From positions 1 through 64,000 of the forward strand of contig JAVBMB010000001.1 in NCBI GenBank assembly GCA_031552995.1: a stretch of DNA of 64,000 bases, written 5' to 3'. The notes under the pieces were generated by a model, which saw only the letters and a list, made by a program, of their open reading frames with translations, did not search any database and was not told where the DNA came from. The position numbers were made by a program, and so were the translations under genes. The stretch comes from JAVBMB01 sp031552995. GTDB taxonomy: Bacteria > Bacillota > Clostridia > Oscillospirales > Butyricicoccaceae. Shown piece by piece: positions 42,835 to 51,350 of this stretch; the first letter of the stretch is position 1; each line of letters begins with the position of its first letter.

Positions 42835-44775
42835 TTAAAGGTATGTGTCGCGTATCATATACTGCTCGTCCGGTTTTATCATCGGCACAGGCAGGCGGCG
42901 GACACCGTTCTCGTCTGTCGGGATGCGCTTTTTCTCGATTTCGAAGCAGTAGGGGATGACACGGCTTATCCTGCGCCACAGCAAAGACACGACATCTTCG
43001 CCCGGGGGGTCATCCTGCCCGATATCGATTTGATTTTTGTAATACTCAAACGTAACGTCCGCCGGCCAGATTTTTTCCTCGAACACAAACGGCTTTGTGA
43101 ACATGTCAATCATCTCCTGCCCGGTCAGCTCGCGCCCGTCATAAAACTTTGTCATGTACCCGAACGGCATCGTGTAGCTGAAGGTCAGATATTCCATGCG
43201 GTACTTGTCAAACTCGTTCATATAGGTGTTGTCCTTAAGGTAGAAATACACCGGACGTATGTCCATGCCGTCATTAGACTTGATAGAGGTCGAGAACGAC
43301 ACGCCGTGGTCCTTGCCCTGGACGGTTGCGCGCACAAGAGATTCGGTGAACGGGATGCCCAGAAAGCGCGCCGTCGCGCGCATCGTCGCCTCGGGGTTCA
43401 GCTTTATATCCTCAAACCTCAGCACGCGCCCGTGCAGCGATATCGGGCTAAGCGGGTGCTGGAACAGGTCCTGCATGTTGTGGCACTGGGTTATCAGCAC
43501 GTCCAGCGTCTCGTCGTGCTCGTCGCGCTCGGTTTTAAGCTTTACCGAGCCGGGGAACGCCGTGACGATGTCGCGCATGGGCAGGATAAACCTGTGGTAT
43601 GGATAGCCGAGTGTCATCTCGGTGAAAAACTCCCACCATTTGCCGTATTGGCTGAAGTTCATCGAATGGGGGAAGTGCATCAGCGCCGGCACGACGCGGC
43701 CGTTGAAGCTGCGTCCGTACATATAGTCGTAGGCCAGCATCAGGCCGGTCCACCATTCCCGCTGCGAAGGGCGGTACCCGTCCGGGAACAGCCCCTTCAG
43801 CGTGTTCAGCAGCCGTGTCACATACTGCCGCCGCTGAAACGGCTTTGTGTTCGGCACGCGCACGCAGGCCAGCTTTGTTATCTGTTTTATCATATCGCTG
43901 TCGGCGCCCAGGCCCGGCAGAGAGGCTATCAGCTCGTCGACGGTGCGTCCCTCGAAATGCTCGGGATACAGCAGATGAAAATCCTCAAAGTCGGTAAACG
44001 GCCATGTAATAAGGTCGGGATGCCAGTCGAAGATATCGTTGAAGAATGTCGTGCCCGACTGGTTAAGCACAACCCTGCCGTAGAAGCAGCGCACAATCTC
44101 GTCAACGCGCACCGGCTGCAAGGTCATGGCGGAATAATCTATGCCGAAGCGGGCCTTGAAGTCGAACGGGAAGGCAGCCTTCGCCTTTTCGCCTGCGAGA
44201 AATACAGCCTTTTTCGCCTTGATAATCGGCGCGAAGTCGTGTATTTGCATTATCGCAAACAGCATATCGGGGTCGTCATAGCTGAAATAGACGTGGTTGT
44301 CGGTCGCCACATCCTCGCTGGCGCGGACATTGTCCACAATAAAGCGCAGGTTGAAACCGACCGTCTCGTTTTCGACGAGAAATATTTCGCCGCATTTTTC
44401 AAAGAAATATTTTGTCTCGCGGTACGAATCGATTTCGACCGGCGTAAATGTGTCGCGCTGGCGGCTGTACAAAAACACCCAGCCGCGGTTCACGGGGAAT
44501 ACAACGTAATCGAGCGCCGCGAAGTCGGGGGCGCGCGGCCCCTCCCAGTACGGATAGCTTGCCAGCAGCCCGCGGTTTTTCGTGTAGTTAGACAGCAGCT
44601 CGTCCTCGTTTGGGGTGTAAAACACATCGAGCAGCGCGTCGAAGATTATCTGCTTTTGAGGCTCGTCACACCCGCCGTACAGGTCGGCAAGCGACGTAAA
44701 TCCGTCCATTACGTTGCCGGCGGCAATGTTGTCGGCAGCCAGCCCGAACTGGCTGTCAAAGATTTCGGAGGTCAT
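42835..44775 (-). CDS. Large sulfotransferase-domain protein
   Basis: A 646-residue cytosolic-looking protein with no signal peptide or membrane helix. Residues 1-230 form a domain I do not recognise. From residue 235 the PAPS-dependent sulfotransferase fold begins: LNQSGTTFFNDIF (about 237-249) fits the 5'-phosphosulfate-binding loop, RDIVTAFPGS (401-410) the 3'-phosphate-binding Arg/Ser pair, and VLRFEDIKLNPEATMRATARFLGIPF (451-476 in parts) the conserved end. Acceptor unknown: a flagellar glycan, surface polysaccharide or small molecule are all possible. It stands between the PHP gene and the APS kinase-like gene in one leftward unit. N-glycan-type glycosyltransferases are absent nearby. 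Confidence 0.8.
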   Translation of the reverse strand: MTSEIFDSQFGLAADNIAAGNVMDGFTSLADLYGGCDEPQKQIIFDALLDVFYTPNEDELLSNYTKNRGLLASYPYWEGPRAPDFAALDYVVFPVNRGWVFLYSRQRDTFTPVEIDSYRETKYFFEKCGEIFLVENETVGFNLRFIVDNVRASEDVATDNHVYFSYDDPDMLFAIMQIHDFAPIIKAKKAVFLAGEKAKAAFPFDFKARFGIDYSAMTLQPVRVDEIVRCFYGRVVLNQSGTTFFNDIFDWHPDLITWPFTDFEDFHLLYPEHFEGRTVDELIASLPGLGADSDMIKQITKLACVRVPNTKPFQRRQYVTRLLNTLKGLFPDGYRPSQREWWTGLMLAYDYMYGRSFNGRVVPALMHFPHSMNFSQYGKWWEFFTEMTLGYPYHRFILPMRDIVTAFPGSVKLKTERDEHDETLDVLITQCHNMQDLFQHPLSPISLHGRVLRFEDIKLNPEATMRATARFLGIPFTESLVRATVQGKDHGVSFSTSIKSNDGMDIRPVYFYLKDNTYMNEFDKYRMEYLTFSYTMPFGYMTKFYDGRELTGQEMIDMFTKPFVFEEKIWPADVTFEYYKNQIDIGQDDPPGEDVVSLLWRRISRVIPYCFEIEKKRIPTDENGVRRLPVPMIKPDEQYMIRDTYL

Positions 44776-44859
44776 AATTACATCCGTTTCTCCGGCGGTG
44801 TGATGTTTATATCAGCTTCGCCCCGCCGGGGGCGTTTCCGCTGCCGTTGCCGTTGTTTT

Positions 44860-45708
44860 TCAGGTAAAAGCGACGCCGAAGCGGGAGAGTGCCGCCGCTA
44901 TATCACTCGGTTTGATATTCAGGCTGCCGCAGCCGGCGCCAAGCGCGACGTCAGGCTTTACGGCCTCTCCGTGGAAGTCCGACCCGCCGGTGACGAGCAG
45001 GCCGTATTTTTCGGCAAGCGTCAGATAACGCGCCGTCTCATACTCGCTGTGTGTGCCGTAATAGCACTCGATGCCCCCAAGCCCGCTTGAAACAAGCGTT
45101 TTCACCAGCGAGTCCAGAGCGGTATCGTCCAGCTTAAGCAGCTTTGGATGCGCCAGCACGGCGATGCCGCCGGCGCGCCTTATTACATCGATGCCGTGCT
45201 GCGGTGTCGGCTTTGGGCGCTCGACCGCGTCGAACTCCGGCGTGCCGAGGTATTTGTCAAACGCCTCGCGCGGGCTTGACACATAACCCAGCTCGGTCAT
45301 CGCCCGGGCAAAATGGGGCCTGCCGACGGCGGCGTCTCCGGCTAAAGCCCGCACCTGAGCGGGCGATATGATAACGCCGTGTGTCGCGAGATAATCAATG
45401 ATGCGCTGCTGCCGCACGCCGCGAAGGCGCGCAAACTCAATGCACATGCTCTCAAGCGCGGCGTCGCGCTCGTCTATGCGGTAGCCGAGGATATGCAGCT
45501 CTCTGTTGCCTCTTACGCTGATTTCGATGCCGGAGACAAAGCCGATGCCAAGCGCCTCGGCGGCGCTTCGCCCTTCGGCGACGCCGGCGACCGAATCATG
45601 GTCGGTAATGGCCATTATCTCTATCCCGGCGCGGTGAGCCAAAGCCGCGACCTCGGCCGGGGTATATTGCCCGTCGGAGCGTGTTGTATGGATATGCAAA
45701 TCTACCAT
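44860..45708 (-). CDS. PHP-domain phosphatase, TrpH/YciV (3',5'-nucleotide bisphosphatase) type
   Basis: A 282-residue metallo-hydrolase. Metal ligands are visible in DLHIHTTRSDG, ITDHDS, GIEIS, VGRPHFARA, VLAHPKLL, GTHSEY and GSDFHG. Characterised relatives hydrolyse 3',5'-nucleotide bisphosphates such as pAp or degrade short RNA 5'-3'. Because pAp is the by-product of PAPS-dependent sulfotransferases, and this gene precedes the sulfotransferase by 84 bases on the same strand, pAp removal is the attractive role here. It could equally be a general housekeeping RNase AM-type enzyme. GAGGTG precedes the ATG. Confidence 0.82.
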   Translation of the reverse strand: MVDLHIHTTRSDGQYTPAEVAALAHRAGIEIMAITDHDSVAGVAEGRSAAEALGIGFVSGIEISVRGNRELHILGYRIDERDAALESMCIEFARLRGVRQQRIIDYLATHGVIISPAQVRALAGDAAVGRPHFARAMTELGYVSSPREAFDKYLGTPEFDAVERPKPTPQHGIDVIRRAGGIAVLAHPKLLKLDDTALDSLVKTLVSSGLGGIECYYGTHSEYETARYLTLAEKYGLLVTGGSDFHGEAVKPDVALGAGCGSLNIKPSDIAAALSRFGVAFT

Positions 45709-45968
45709 TCTTGCACCTCTATAGTGTTATCGGGTTTTTATGCCGCCCGCTTTAGTGCCGGCGCGATGAAGAAGTATGGTTAAATCCTGTTTTTTATTGC
45801 CGGATATGGTATAATAGCCGCAGACGGCTACTGCACATTAATTTTTGTCGCTTTTCTGCCCGCTTTGCGAGCAACGGAAAAGCATGACACATTATACCAA
45901 CGCGTTTCGCGCTTATGGTATAGTACATTGTAGTTTGCGGCATAAACAGGGCTGGGAGAGCAATCGCT

Positions 45969-46457
45969 ATGGATTATGATTTTTTACAGGTTAAGTGCGG
46001 CGAAATCACGAGAGTCGTCGACATCTATCACAGCTTGATAGGCCTCGCCGGTTGCTCGTGGAGTGAGGATTACCCCGACATCGAGACAGCAGAGGCCGAT
46101 GTTGCGAGCGGAAGCCTGTATTGCCTTAAGAGCGGAGATGAGATAATTGCCGTCGCCTCTTTTGGGGAGTTTGATGAACTTTCACACCTTGTGTGGGCAG
46201 CGGAAAAGCCGTGTGAGCTTGCGCGCGTGGGCGTGGCGCCGGAATATCACAGCCGCGGGATCGGCACGCTGCTGCTAAAAAATGTCATTGAAGCAGCCGC
46301 GCGCAGCGGGTACGACGGCATTATTATGCTTGTTGGCAAGGCAAACCCGGCCGCGCAGGCGCTGTATGAAAAAAACGGCTTTGCCCGCTGCGGCGAGGCG
46401 CATGAGTACGGCATTGATTTTTATCAATATCAAATGATGTTCCGAAACAGGGCGTGA
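45969..46457 (+). CDS. GNAT-family N-acetyltransferase
   Basis: A 162-residue acetyl-CoA-dependent acetyltransferase. The acetyl-CoA-binding stretch ARVGVAPEYHSRGIGTLLLKNVIEAA (RGIGT) and the end ALYEKNGFARCGEAHEYGIDFYQYQMMFR are diagnostic. Acceptor unknown. Upstream (45709-45968) are TATAAT-like boxes (45810-45815; TATAGT 45919-45924) without clear -35 boxes. It stands alone between the sulfotransferase cassette and the FliD-like gene. Confidence 0.88.
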   Translation: MDYDFLQVKCGEITRVVDIYHSLIGLAGCSWSEDYPDIETAEADVASGSLYCLKSGDEIIAVASFGEFDELSHLVWAAEKPCELARVGVAPEYHSRGIGTLLLKNVIEAAARSGYDGIIMLVGKANPAAQALYEKNGFARCGEAHEYGIDFYQYQMMFRNRA

Positions 46458-46686
46458 GATATGTAAACGCCGCGCTTTCGCGGCGCCTTTGATATTTTGA
46501 TTAATGGCGGCGTTGTTGTCAGCCCGGTTCATGAAGTTCTGCGGAGCAAATGCTGCGCGACTGCCATTGACAGGTTTGGCATGTGCCGGTACCTTGCGGT
46601 TTAGCGGGCAAAACAGCATATCGGCGGGGGGCAGGCCCGCCGCGCGATATCGCTTGCGAGCGGCCTTCGCTAAGCGCGAGTGTGAT

Positions 46687-46722
46687 ACACCCTCTAAATC
46701 TGTTGATTTAGAGGGTGTTTTA
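46687..46722 (+). terminator. Intrinsic terminator behind the acetyltransferase gene
   Basis: Perfect 14-bp stem (46687-46700 with 46705-46718), 4-base loop, short T run. A smaller GC-rich hairpin near 46469-46487 lies closer to the gene. The rest of 46458-46790 shows no supported gene. Confidence 0.75.
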
Positions 46723-46790
46723 AAATACTTTCAGGTGGGACGGGCAATGCCGTGAAGCCGTATGTACCAGCCGTGCGGTAACGCCTCCGG

Positions 46791-48095
46791 CTACAGCGCG
46801 AAGTCGAACAGCCAGCCGGACGGCGACGCGCCGCCCATAAGGCTTTCGGCCAGGTAGTTGACGCTGCCCGCGCGTATGTCGCCAAGTGTGCCGGCCGATG
46901 ACGTGCCGCCGGCCGTGAATGAAGACGCGCTGGCATAGCGCTGCGTGTTGTTGGTGACATCGTCGGCGATGCGCTTGAGCTGGTTGGTATAGCCGAAGTT
47001 TGTGCCGCGGTTTTCGGTGAAGAACGCCGCCAGTGCGCCGCTGTCGGCCGACTGCTGAAGCTTTGTCTCGTCCAGCGTCATCCTGCCGCTGTCATCAAAG
47101 TTGATGCCAAGCTGCGACAGCGTGCCGGCATAGACGCGAGACGCGCCGACCATCTTGCTGAACAGCGCGTTCGCCTTTGTATCATCGGTATTTTCCAGCG
47201 CGGCGGAGTACAGCGCGTTGTAGCTGTTTGCCAAATCGCGCACCTTTGATATAGAGCCCGACGCGTCAAGCCCGCGCGACAGCGACAGAGCCTGCGTCGT
47301 AGCCTTCTTAAGCGTCCCGGTGACGCCCCCGCCAAGGTCGACGACGTTTGACGACGATGTTTTCTGCGCGCCGTCGACAGAATACAGCGCGCTTTGCGCC
47401 GCCTTTGTCTGCTGCGTCACACCGGCGCGCATAAGCGCGGTGCCGGATGTATCGGCAAGCTTAAATGTGCCTGTCGAGCCGGCCTTGCTCACATCGCCGG
47501 AGAGCGTAAGCGTGCTTGTGCCCCGTGCGCTGTCTTTGCTGACAGAGGCCGTGACACCGATGCCGAGGGCGTTTATCGCGCCGGCGAGCTTTGTCTGCAT
47601 CGTCTCGTTTGTGTCCCCGGATGAGATATCGACCGAGAACCTGTGCAGCTTGTCGCCCACTTCGATGGCGAATTGCTGCGTACCCCCGCCGCCGGCGAGA
47701 GCCTTTGATGACAGCGCTGTGCCGATATTTTCCTGCCCGGTGGCGACGCGCTCGATGCTGACGGAGGCAGCAGCCTTTGTGCTGTCGGCATTGGCGGCGC
47801 TTGATACGGCAAGGCTTTCGGGGTCGGACGAGCGCAGCCCCTGCGAGGCGTGCAGCGAAGAAACACCAAGCGCCGAGACGGCTTTGTTTATACCCTGCGC
47901 GCCCGATTTGATGTTTTTGACATAGCTGAGCGCGGAGGACGAAACATCGGAGGAAGAATACAGACGGCCAAAGACCTTGTATGCGTCCGCCGCCCTGGAT
48001 TTGCCCGCCGAGTACGACGAATAGACGGAGCCGGCCGAGGGCCGAGCGCCGAATACCGAGTTGTAATAGCTGTTGTTGTGTGTGCCTACATACAT
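46791..48095 (-). CDS. FliD-like flagellar protein (second copy)
   Basis: A 434-residue serine/alanine/threonine-rich protein without cysteine or signal peptide. The middle resembles FliD: VSIERVATGQENIG, ALYSVDGAQKTSSSNVVDLGGGVTGTLKKAT, and the C-terminus has SISKVRDLANSYNALYSAALENTDD and a LGINFDDSGRMTLDETKLQQSADSGALAAFF block typical of FliD_C. The first 90 residues (YVGTHNNSYYNSVFGARPS) do not match the usual FliD N-terminus and lack its coiled coil, so polymer incorporation would differ. It may be an alternative cap or a secreted filament-associated protein. A sigma-A-like promoter lies upstream. Confidence 0.7.
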   Translation of the reverse strand: MYVGTHNNSYYNSVFGARPSAGSVYSSYSAGKSRAADAYKVFGRLYSSSDVSSSALSYVKNIKSGAQGINKAVSALGVSSLHASQGLRSSDPESLAVSSAANADSTKAAASVSIERVATGQENIGTALSSKALAGGGGTQQFAIEVGDKLHRFSVDISSGDTNETMQTKLAGAINALGIGVTASVSKDSARGTSTLTLSGDVSKAGSTGTFKLADTSGTALMRAGVTQQTKAAQSALYSVDGAQKTSSSNVVDLGGGVTGTLKKATTQALSLSRGLDASGSISKVRDLANSYNALYSAALENTDDTKANALFSKMVGASRVYAGTLSQLGINFDDSGRMTLDETKLQQSADSGALAAFFTENRGTNFGYTNQLKRIADDVTNNTQRYASASSFTAGGTSSAGTLGDIRAGSVNYLAESLMGGASPSGWLFDFAL

Positions 48096-48130
48096 GTCAT
48101 CATCCCCAATGGGCGCATTTATACATCTTT

Positions 48131-48159
48131 AGTGTACGCCGGGTTTTGCCAATTGTCAA
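48131..48159 (-). promoter_or_regulatory. Candidate promoter of the FliD-like gene
   Basis: On the minus strand TTGACA (48159-48154), 17-base spacer, TACACT (48136-48131). It lies 36 bases before the start codon. Confidence 0.6.
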
Positions 48160-48215
48160 CATAAACCTTGATTTCTCAGTGCTCGGCGGCCTGTTTGGAA
48201 TATATGGTACAGCAC

Positions 48216-48244
48216 GTTATCCATATATACTTTATATGGATAAC
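48216..48244. promoter_or_regulatory. Perfect 12-bp inverted repeat, operator-like
   Basis: GTTATCCATATA (48216-48227) and TATATGGATAAC (48233-48244) separated by five bases. It sits in the 351-base gap between the FliD-like gene and the substrate-binding protein gene, about 57 bases upstream of the -35 box of the FliD-like promoter. No T run follows, so it is not a typical terminator; a dimeric regulator site is likely. No gene is supported in 48160-48390. Confidence 0.5.
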
Positions 48245-48390
48245 ATGCGGCGATGAATTATATAGGCGCAGCGGCGGAGGTTATGATTCAGGGCCGTGCC
48301 GGCGTGAGGCTGTCAGCCCGCGCAGCGGCGTTTTGGCAGGCGCCGGCCCCCGGCAAATGGTTTGGCCCTGATTGACAACCCGCCGCCGGA

Positions 48391-48426
48391 ATAAAAACCC
48401 CTCCGCGGCGGCTGCCGCGGAGGGGT
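48391..48426 (-). terminator. Terminator of the substrate-binding protein gene
   Basis: Perfect 13-bp stem (48397-48409 with 48414-48426), 4-base loop. On the minus strand it is followed by TTTTTAT. Located 21 bases beyond the stop codon. Confidence 0.9.
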
Positions 48427-48446
48427 CGGGCGTTAAAACAATTTGC

Positions 48447-49955
48447 TTATTTCCACTTCATGTCGTAGGCGCGCACATACATCGGGGTAATCTCGCTGAT
48501 TTCGAGATCCTTGCTGTAGGCGAACATACGAATGGCGTTGAACAGCGGGGCGTAAGCGGCTTCTTCGCCGACTATATTGAATACTTCCTTATAGATGGCA
48601 AGCCTCTCGTCCGGGTCCAGTGTGGCGCGGCCCTGGGCGAACAGCTCTGTGACCTCCGGGTTCTGGTAACGTCCCATGTTGTTGCCGCCGTCCATCTGCT
48701 CCGGCTTGAACAGGTCGCCGTATGCGTCGGCGTCAAGGCCGCAGTCGATGCCCATAACACCCAGACCAAAGTCGCCGACGAGCAACTGCTCGATATAGGC
48801 GTTCTGCTCAAGCTGCTCGACTTCGACCTCTATGCCGATTTCGTGCAGGAAGCCCTGCATGACGGTGGCGATGGTGACAAAGCTGCCGGCGCCGATTGTC
48901 TTGAATGTACCGGCGTCATACGGCGTCTGCACACCGGCTTCGGCCAGAAGCTGCTTGGCCTTTTCCACATTGTACTCATACTGCTTGACATCGGGGCTGT
49001 AGCCGAAAACGGCGGGAGCGAGGATTGTCGAGGTCGGGTTGCCGAGGCCGTCGAGGCAGGCATCCAGAATGAAGTCACGGTCGATGGCGTAGTTGATGGC
49101 CTGCCTGACCTTGATATTGTCAAACGGAGCAACCTCGTTGTTCATCATTACATAATAAAAGTGGCCGCCCATGCCCTCATAGAGGTTCAGCTTTTCGTCG
49201 GACTTTATGTTTTCATAAGCGGTGGGAAGGAAGGCGCCGAAATCGATTTCGCCGTTCTGCACGGCCACAGTCGAGGTGTTGCTGTCAACGATGACCCTGT
49301 AGGTGACATCCTTGATAGCGGCGGGGCCTTTGAAATAGTCGTCAAAGCGGGTGAGGGTGACAAGGCTTGCGGCCTCGTGTTTGACAAACTTGTACGGGCC
49401 GGTGCCGACAGGCTTTTCGCCATAGGCATCTCCGCCCTCGGTGACAGCTCTTTCACTGCATATCGGGGTATTGCAAATCGAAATCTCCATGAACGGGGCA
49501 TAGATATTCTTCAGCTTAAATACAACCGTATAATCGTCCGACGCGCTGACAGATTCAATTTGATCTACGGCGCTCATCTGATACGGCGAGGTCATGGCGC
49601 GGTTGAATGTAAACACGACGTCGCTGGCCTTAAGCTCGTCGCCGTTGTGGAACTTGACACCCTTGTTGAGCTTGAATGTATACGTCAGCGAATCGTCGCT
49701 GACTGTATAGCTTTCCGCCAGCCACGGCTCGACCGAGTGGTCGGGATGCGCCTTGTACAGGCAGTCGTAGATGTCAATCATAACCTGGGCATTGACGATT
49801 GTGCCGGAGTTTGCCGGGTCAAGCGTAGAGATGTCGCCGTTGATGAACATCTTGATGTCATCCCTCTTTGCTGCGCCTCCGCCCTGTGTGCAGCCCGCCG
49901 CCAAAGCGACAATCATCGCAGCTGCAAGCAGCCCGCAGATAAGTCTTTTCTTCAT
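48447..49955 (-). CDS. Peptide-binding lipoprotein, ABC family 5 (DppA/OppA type)
   Basis: A 502-residue extracellular solute receptor. The N-terminus MKKRLICGLLAAAMIVALAAGC carries a lipoprotein signal with lipobox LAAGC, so it would be anchored to the membrane. Family 5 features follow: ISTLDPANSGTIVNAQVMIDIYDCL, PWLAESYTVSDDSLTYTFKLNKGVKFHNG, and DNIKVRQAINYAIDRD. It is transcribed divergently from the permease-ATPase operon at 50407 and most likely serves it. Its own promoter is a perfect consensus match. The enzymes downstream of the importer suggest D-amino-acid peptides as ligands, by inference. Confidence 0.93.
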   Translation of the reverse strand: MKKRLICGLLAAAMIVALAAGCTQGGGAAKRDDIKMFINGDISTLDPANSGTIVNAQVMIDIYDCLYKAHPDHSVEPWLAESYTVSDDSLTYTFKLNKGVKFHNGDELKASDVVFTFNRAMTSPYQMSAVDQIESVSASDDYTVVFKLKNIYAPFMEISICNTPICSERAVTEGGDAYGEKPVGTGPYKFVKHEAASLVTLTRFDDYFKGPAAIKDVTYRVIVDSNTSTVAVQNGEIDFGAFLPTAYENIKSDEKLNLYEGMGGHFYYVMMNNEVAPFDNIKVRQAINYAIDRDFILDACLDGLGNPTSTILAPAVFGYSPDVKQYEYNVEKAKQLLAEAGVQTPYDAGTFKTIGAGSFVTIATVMQGFLHEIGIEVEVEQLEQNAYIEQLLVGDFGLGVMGIDCGLDADAYGDLFKPEQMDGGNNMGRYQNPEVTELFAQGRATLDPDERLAIYKEVFNIVGEEAAYAPLFNAIRMFAYSKDLEISEITPMYVRAYDMKWK

Positions 49956-50023
49956 GGTTTCTCCTCCAAAAAAATTTTCCAGTGAATTACTGCGTTATTT
50001 TATTCATAGGAATAAACACAGTA

Positions 50024-50052
50024 ATTATATAATTCTATTTCGGTTGTGTCAA
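50024..50052 (-). promoter_or_regulatory. Perfect consensus sigma-A promoter of the binding-protein gene
   Basis: On the minus strand TTGACA (50052-50047), 17-base spacer, TATAAT (50029-50024): 12 of 12 bases. It lies 69 bases before the start codon in an AT-rich gap. Confidence 0.92.
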
Positions 50053-50202
50053 CAATTTGTAAAATTTATTATTTACACTTAATTTTACAGGCGACTTGCT
50101 GCCGAAAAGGCAGATTTTTTGTGAAATAACGCCTATTTAAGATGCAGAATTCTGTGCAAAATGTAGAATAAATCAAAAAAAACGCTTTGAATAAATGCAA
50201 GA

Positions 50203-50231
50203 TTGACAAAAAAGAATATTTATAATACTAT
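50203..50231 (+). promoter_or_regulatory. Candidate promoter of the peptide import operon
   Basis: TTGACA (50203-50208), 17-base spacer, TACTAT (50226-50231). A second TATAAT lies at 50229-50234 and another at 50221-50226 with poorer spacing. The leader to 50407 is about 170 bases with no recognised element. Confidence 0.6.
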
Positions 50232-50406
50232 AATACCAAGCTTTTTTTAGCTGTGATTAAATTGCGCCCCGGACTAAGGCACCGACAAAATCCTGTCATT
50301 TTGCCATGTCCGAGGCGCATAAACAAAAGCGAGAGCGGCCTTAGTATAATGCGGTGCACGCAACACACCGTATGCCGCCGTCTACCGCTTTCGGAGGGGG
50401 AAAACG

Positions 50407-51336
50407 ATGTACAAGTATGTCTTGAAACGGTTGTTGCTGCTGATTCCCACTATTTTGGGCGTCACATTCATCGTCTTCGGCATCATGGCGCTTACGCCCG
50501 GAACGCCGGGACGTATGATACTTGGCATGCAGGCCAAGCAGGAGCAGGTTGACGCGCTGAACGAGGAGCTTGGCTTCAACCGGCCGTTCGCCGTGCGTTT
50601 TGTCGATTATATCGGCGACGCGCTGAAGGGGGATTTCGGCAAGTCCTACAGCTCGAAGCGCCCTGTGTTTGACGAGATATTCGCCAGGTTCCCGACATCT
50701 GTCAAGCTGGCTTTTCTCGGCGTGTTCTTCTCGGCTTTGGTGGGTATTCCGCTTGGGATACTGTCCGCCGTCAAACAGTACTCGCTGGTCGACGTTGTAA
50801 GCACGACGGTCGCGCTGTTTATGGCGGCTATACCGGGCTTCTGGCTGGGGCTGATGCTGATTTTGCTGTTCTCGCTTAAGCTGGGATGGCTGCCGTCCAG
50901 CGGTATCGGCACGGCGAAGTATTTTGTGCTGCCCACAATAATGATGACGCTGCCGGGCGCCGCCGGACTGTTGAGGCTTACGCGCTCGACAATGCTTGAG
51001 ACGATTCGGCAGGACTATGTGCGTACGGCGCGCGCCAAGGGCGCGACCGAGAGCAAGGTGATTTGGGGCCACGCGCTTAAAAACGCGCTGCTGCCGGTCA
51101 TCACGTCGCTTGGCATCCGTTTCGGTGCCATGCTGGGCGGCACCGTGCTTGTCGAGGCCGTTTTTGGTATGCCCGGCCTTGGCAACTTTGTTGTCATCTC
51201 AATCAGACAAAAGGACATCCCTCAGGTCATGGCATCCATTATATTCCTAGCCGTGCTGTTCTGCCTTATACTGCTGCTAGTCGATATCATCTACGCCTAT
51301 ATCGACCCGCGCATCAAGGCAAAGTATCTTAGCTGA
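50407..51336 (+). CDS. Peptide ABC transporter permease, DppB type
   Basis: A 309-residue membrane subunit. MYKYVLKRLLLLIPTILGVTFIVFGIMALTPG is the classic DppB start; the EAA loop RQDYVRTARAKGATESKVIWGHALKNALLPVI and C-terminal DIIYAYIDPRIKAKYLS follow. GGAGG precedes the ATG. First gene of an operon extending at least to 58582. Confidence 0.95.
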   Translation: MYKYVLKRLLLLIPTILGVTFIVFGIMALTPGTPGRMILGMQAKQEQVDALNEELGFNRPFAVRFVDYIGDALKGDFGKSYSSKRPVFDEIFARFPTSVKLAFLGVFFSALVGIPLGILSAVKQYSLVDVVSTTVALFMAAIPGFWLGLMLILLFSLKLGWLPSSGIGTAKYFVLPTIMMTLPGAAGLLRLTRSTMLETIRQDYVRTARAKGATESKVIWGHALKNALLPVITSLGIRFGAMLGGTVLVEAVFGMPGLGNFVVISIRQKDIPQVMASIIFLAVLFCLILLLVDIIYAYIDPRIKAKYLS

Positions 51337-51350
51337 GGGGGATATTGAAT

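Noticed and set aside
43030..45090. Very long plus-strand open frame opposite the sulfotransferase gene (686 codons)
   Set aside because: Arginine/histidine/alanine/valine-rich translation without family motifs and with no ribosome binding site; it mirrors codon bias of the real minus-strand gene.
46504..46755. 83-codon plus-strand frame behind the acetyltransferase gene
   Set aside because: No ribosome binding site, it runs through a perfect terminator hairpin, and its composition is not protein-like.
48253..48378. 41-codon frame downstream of the inverted repeat
   Set aside because: No ribosome binding site and no recognisable features; too short to support.
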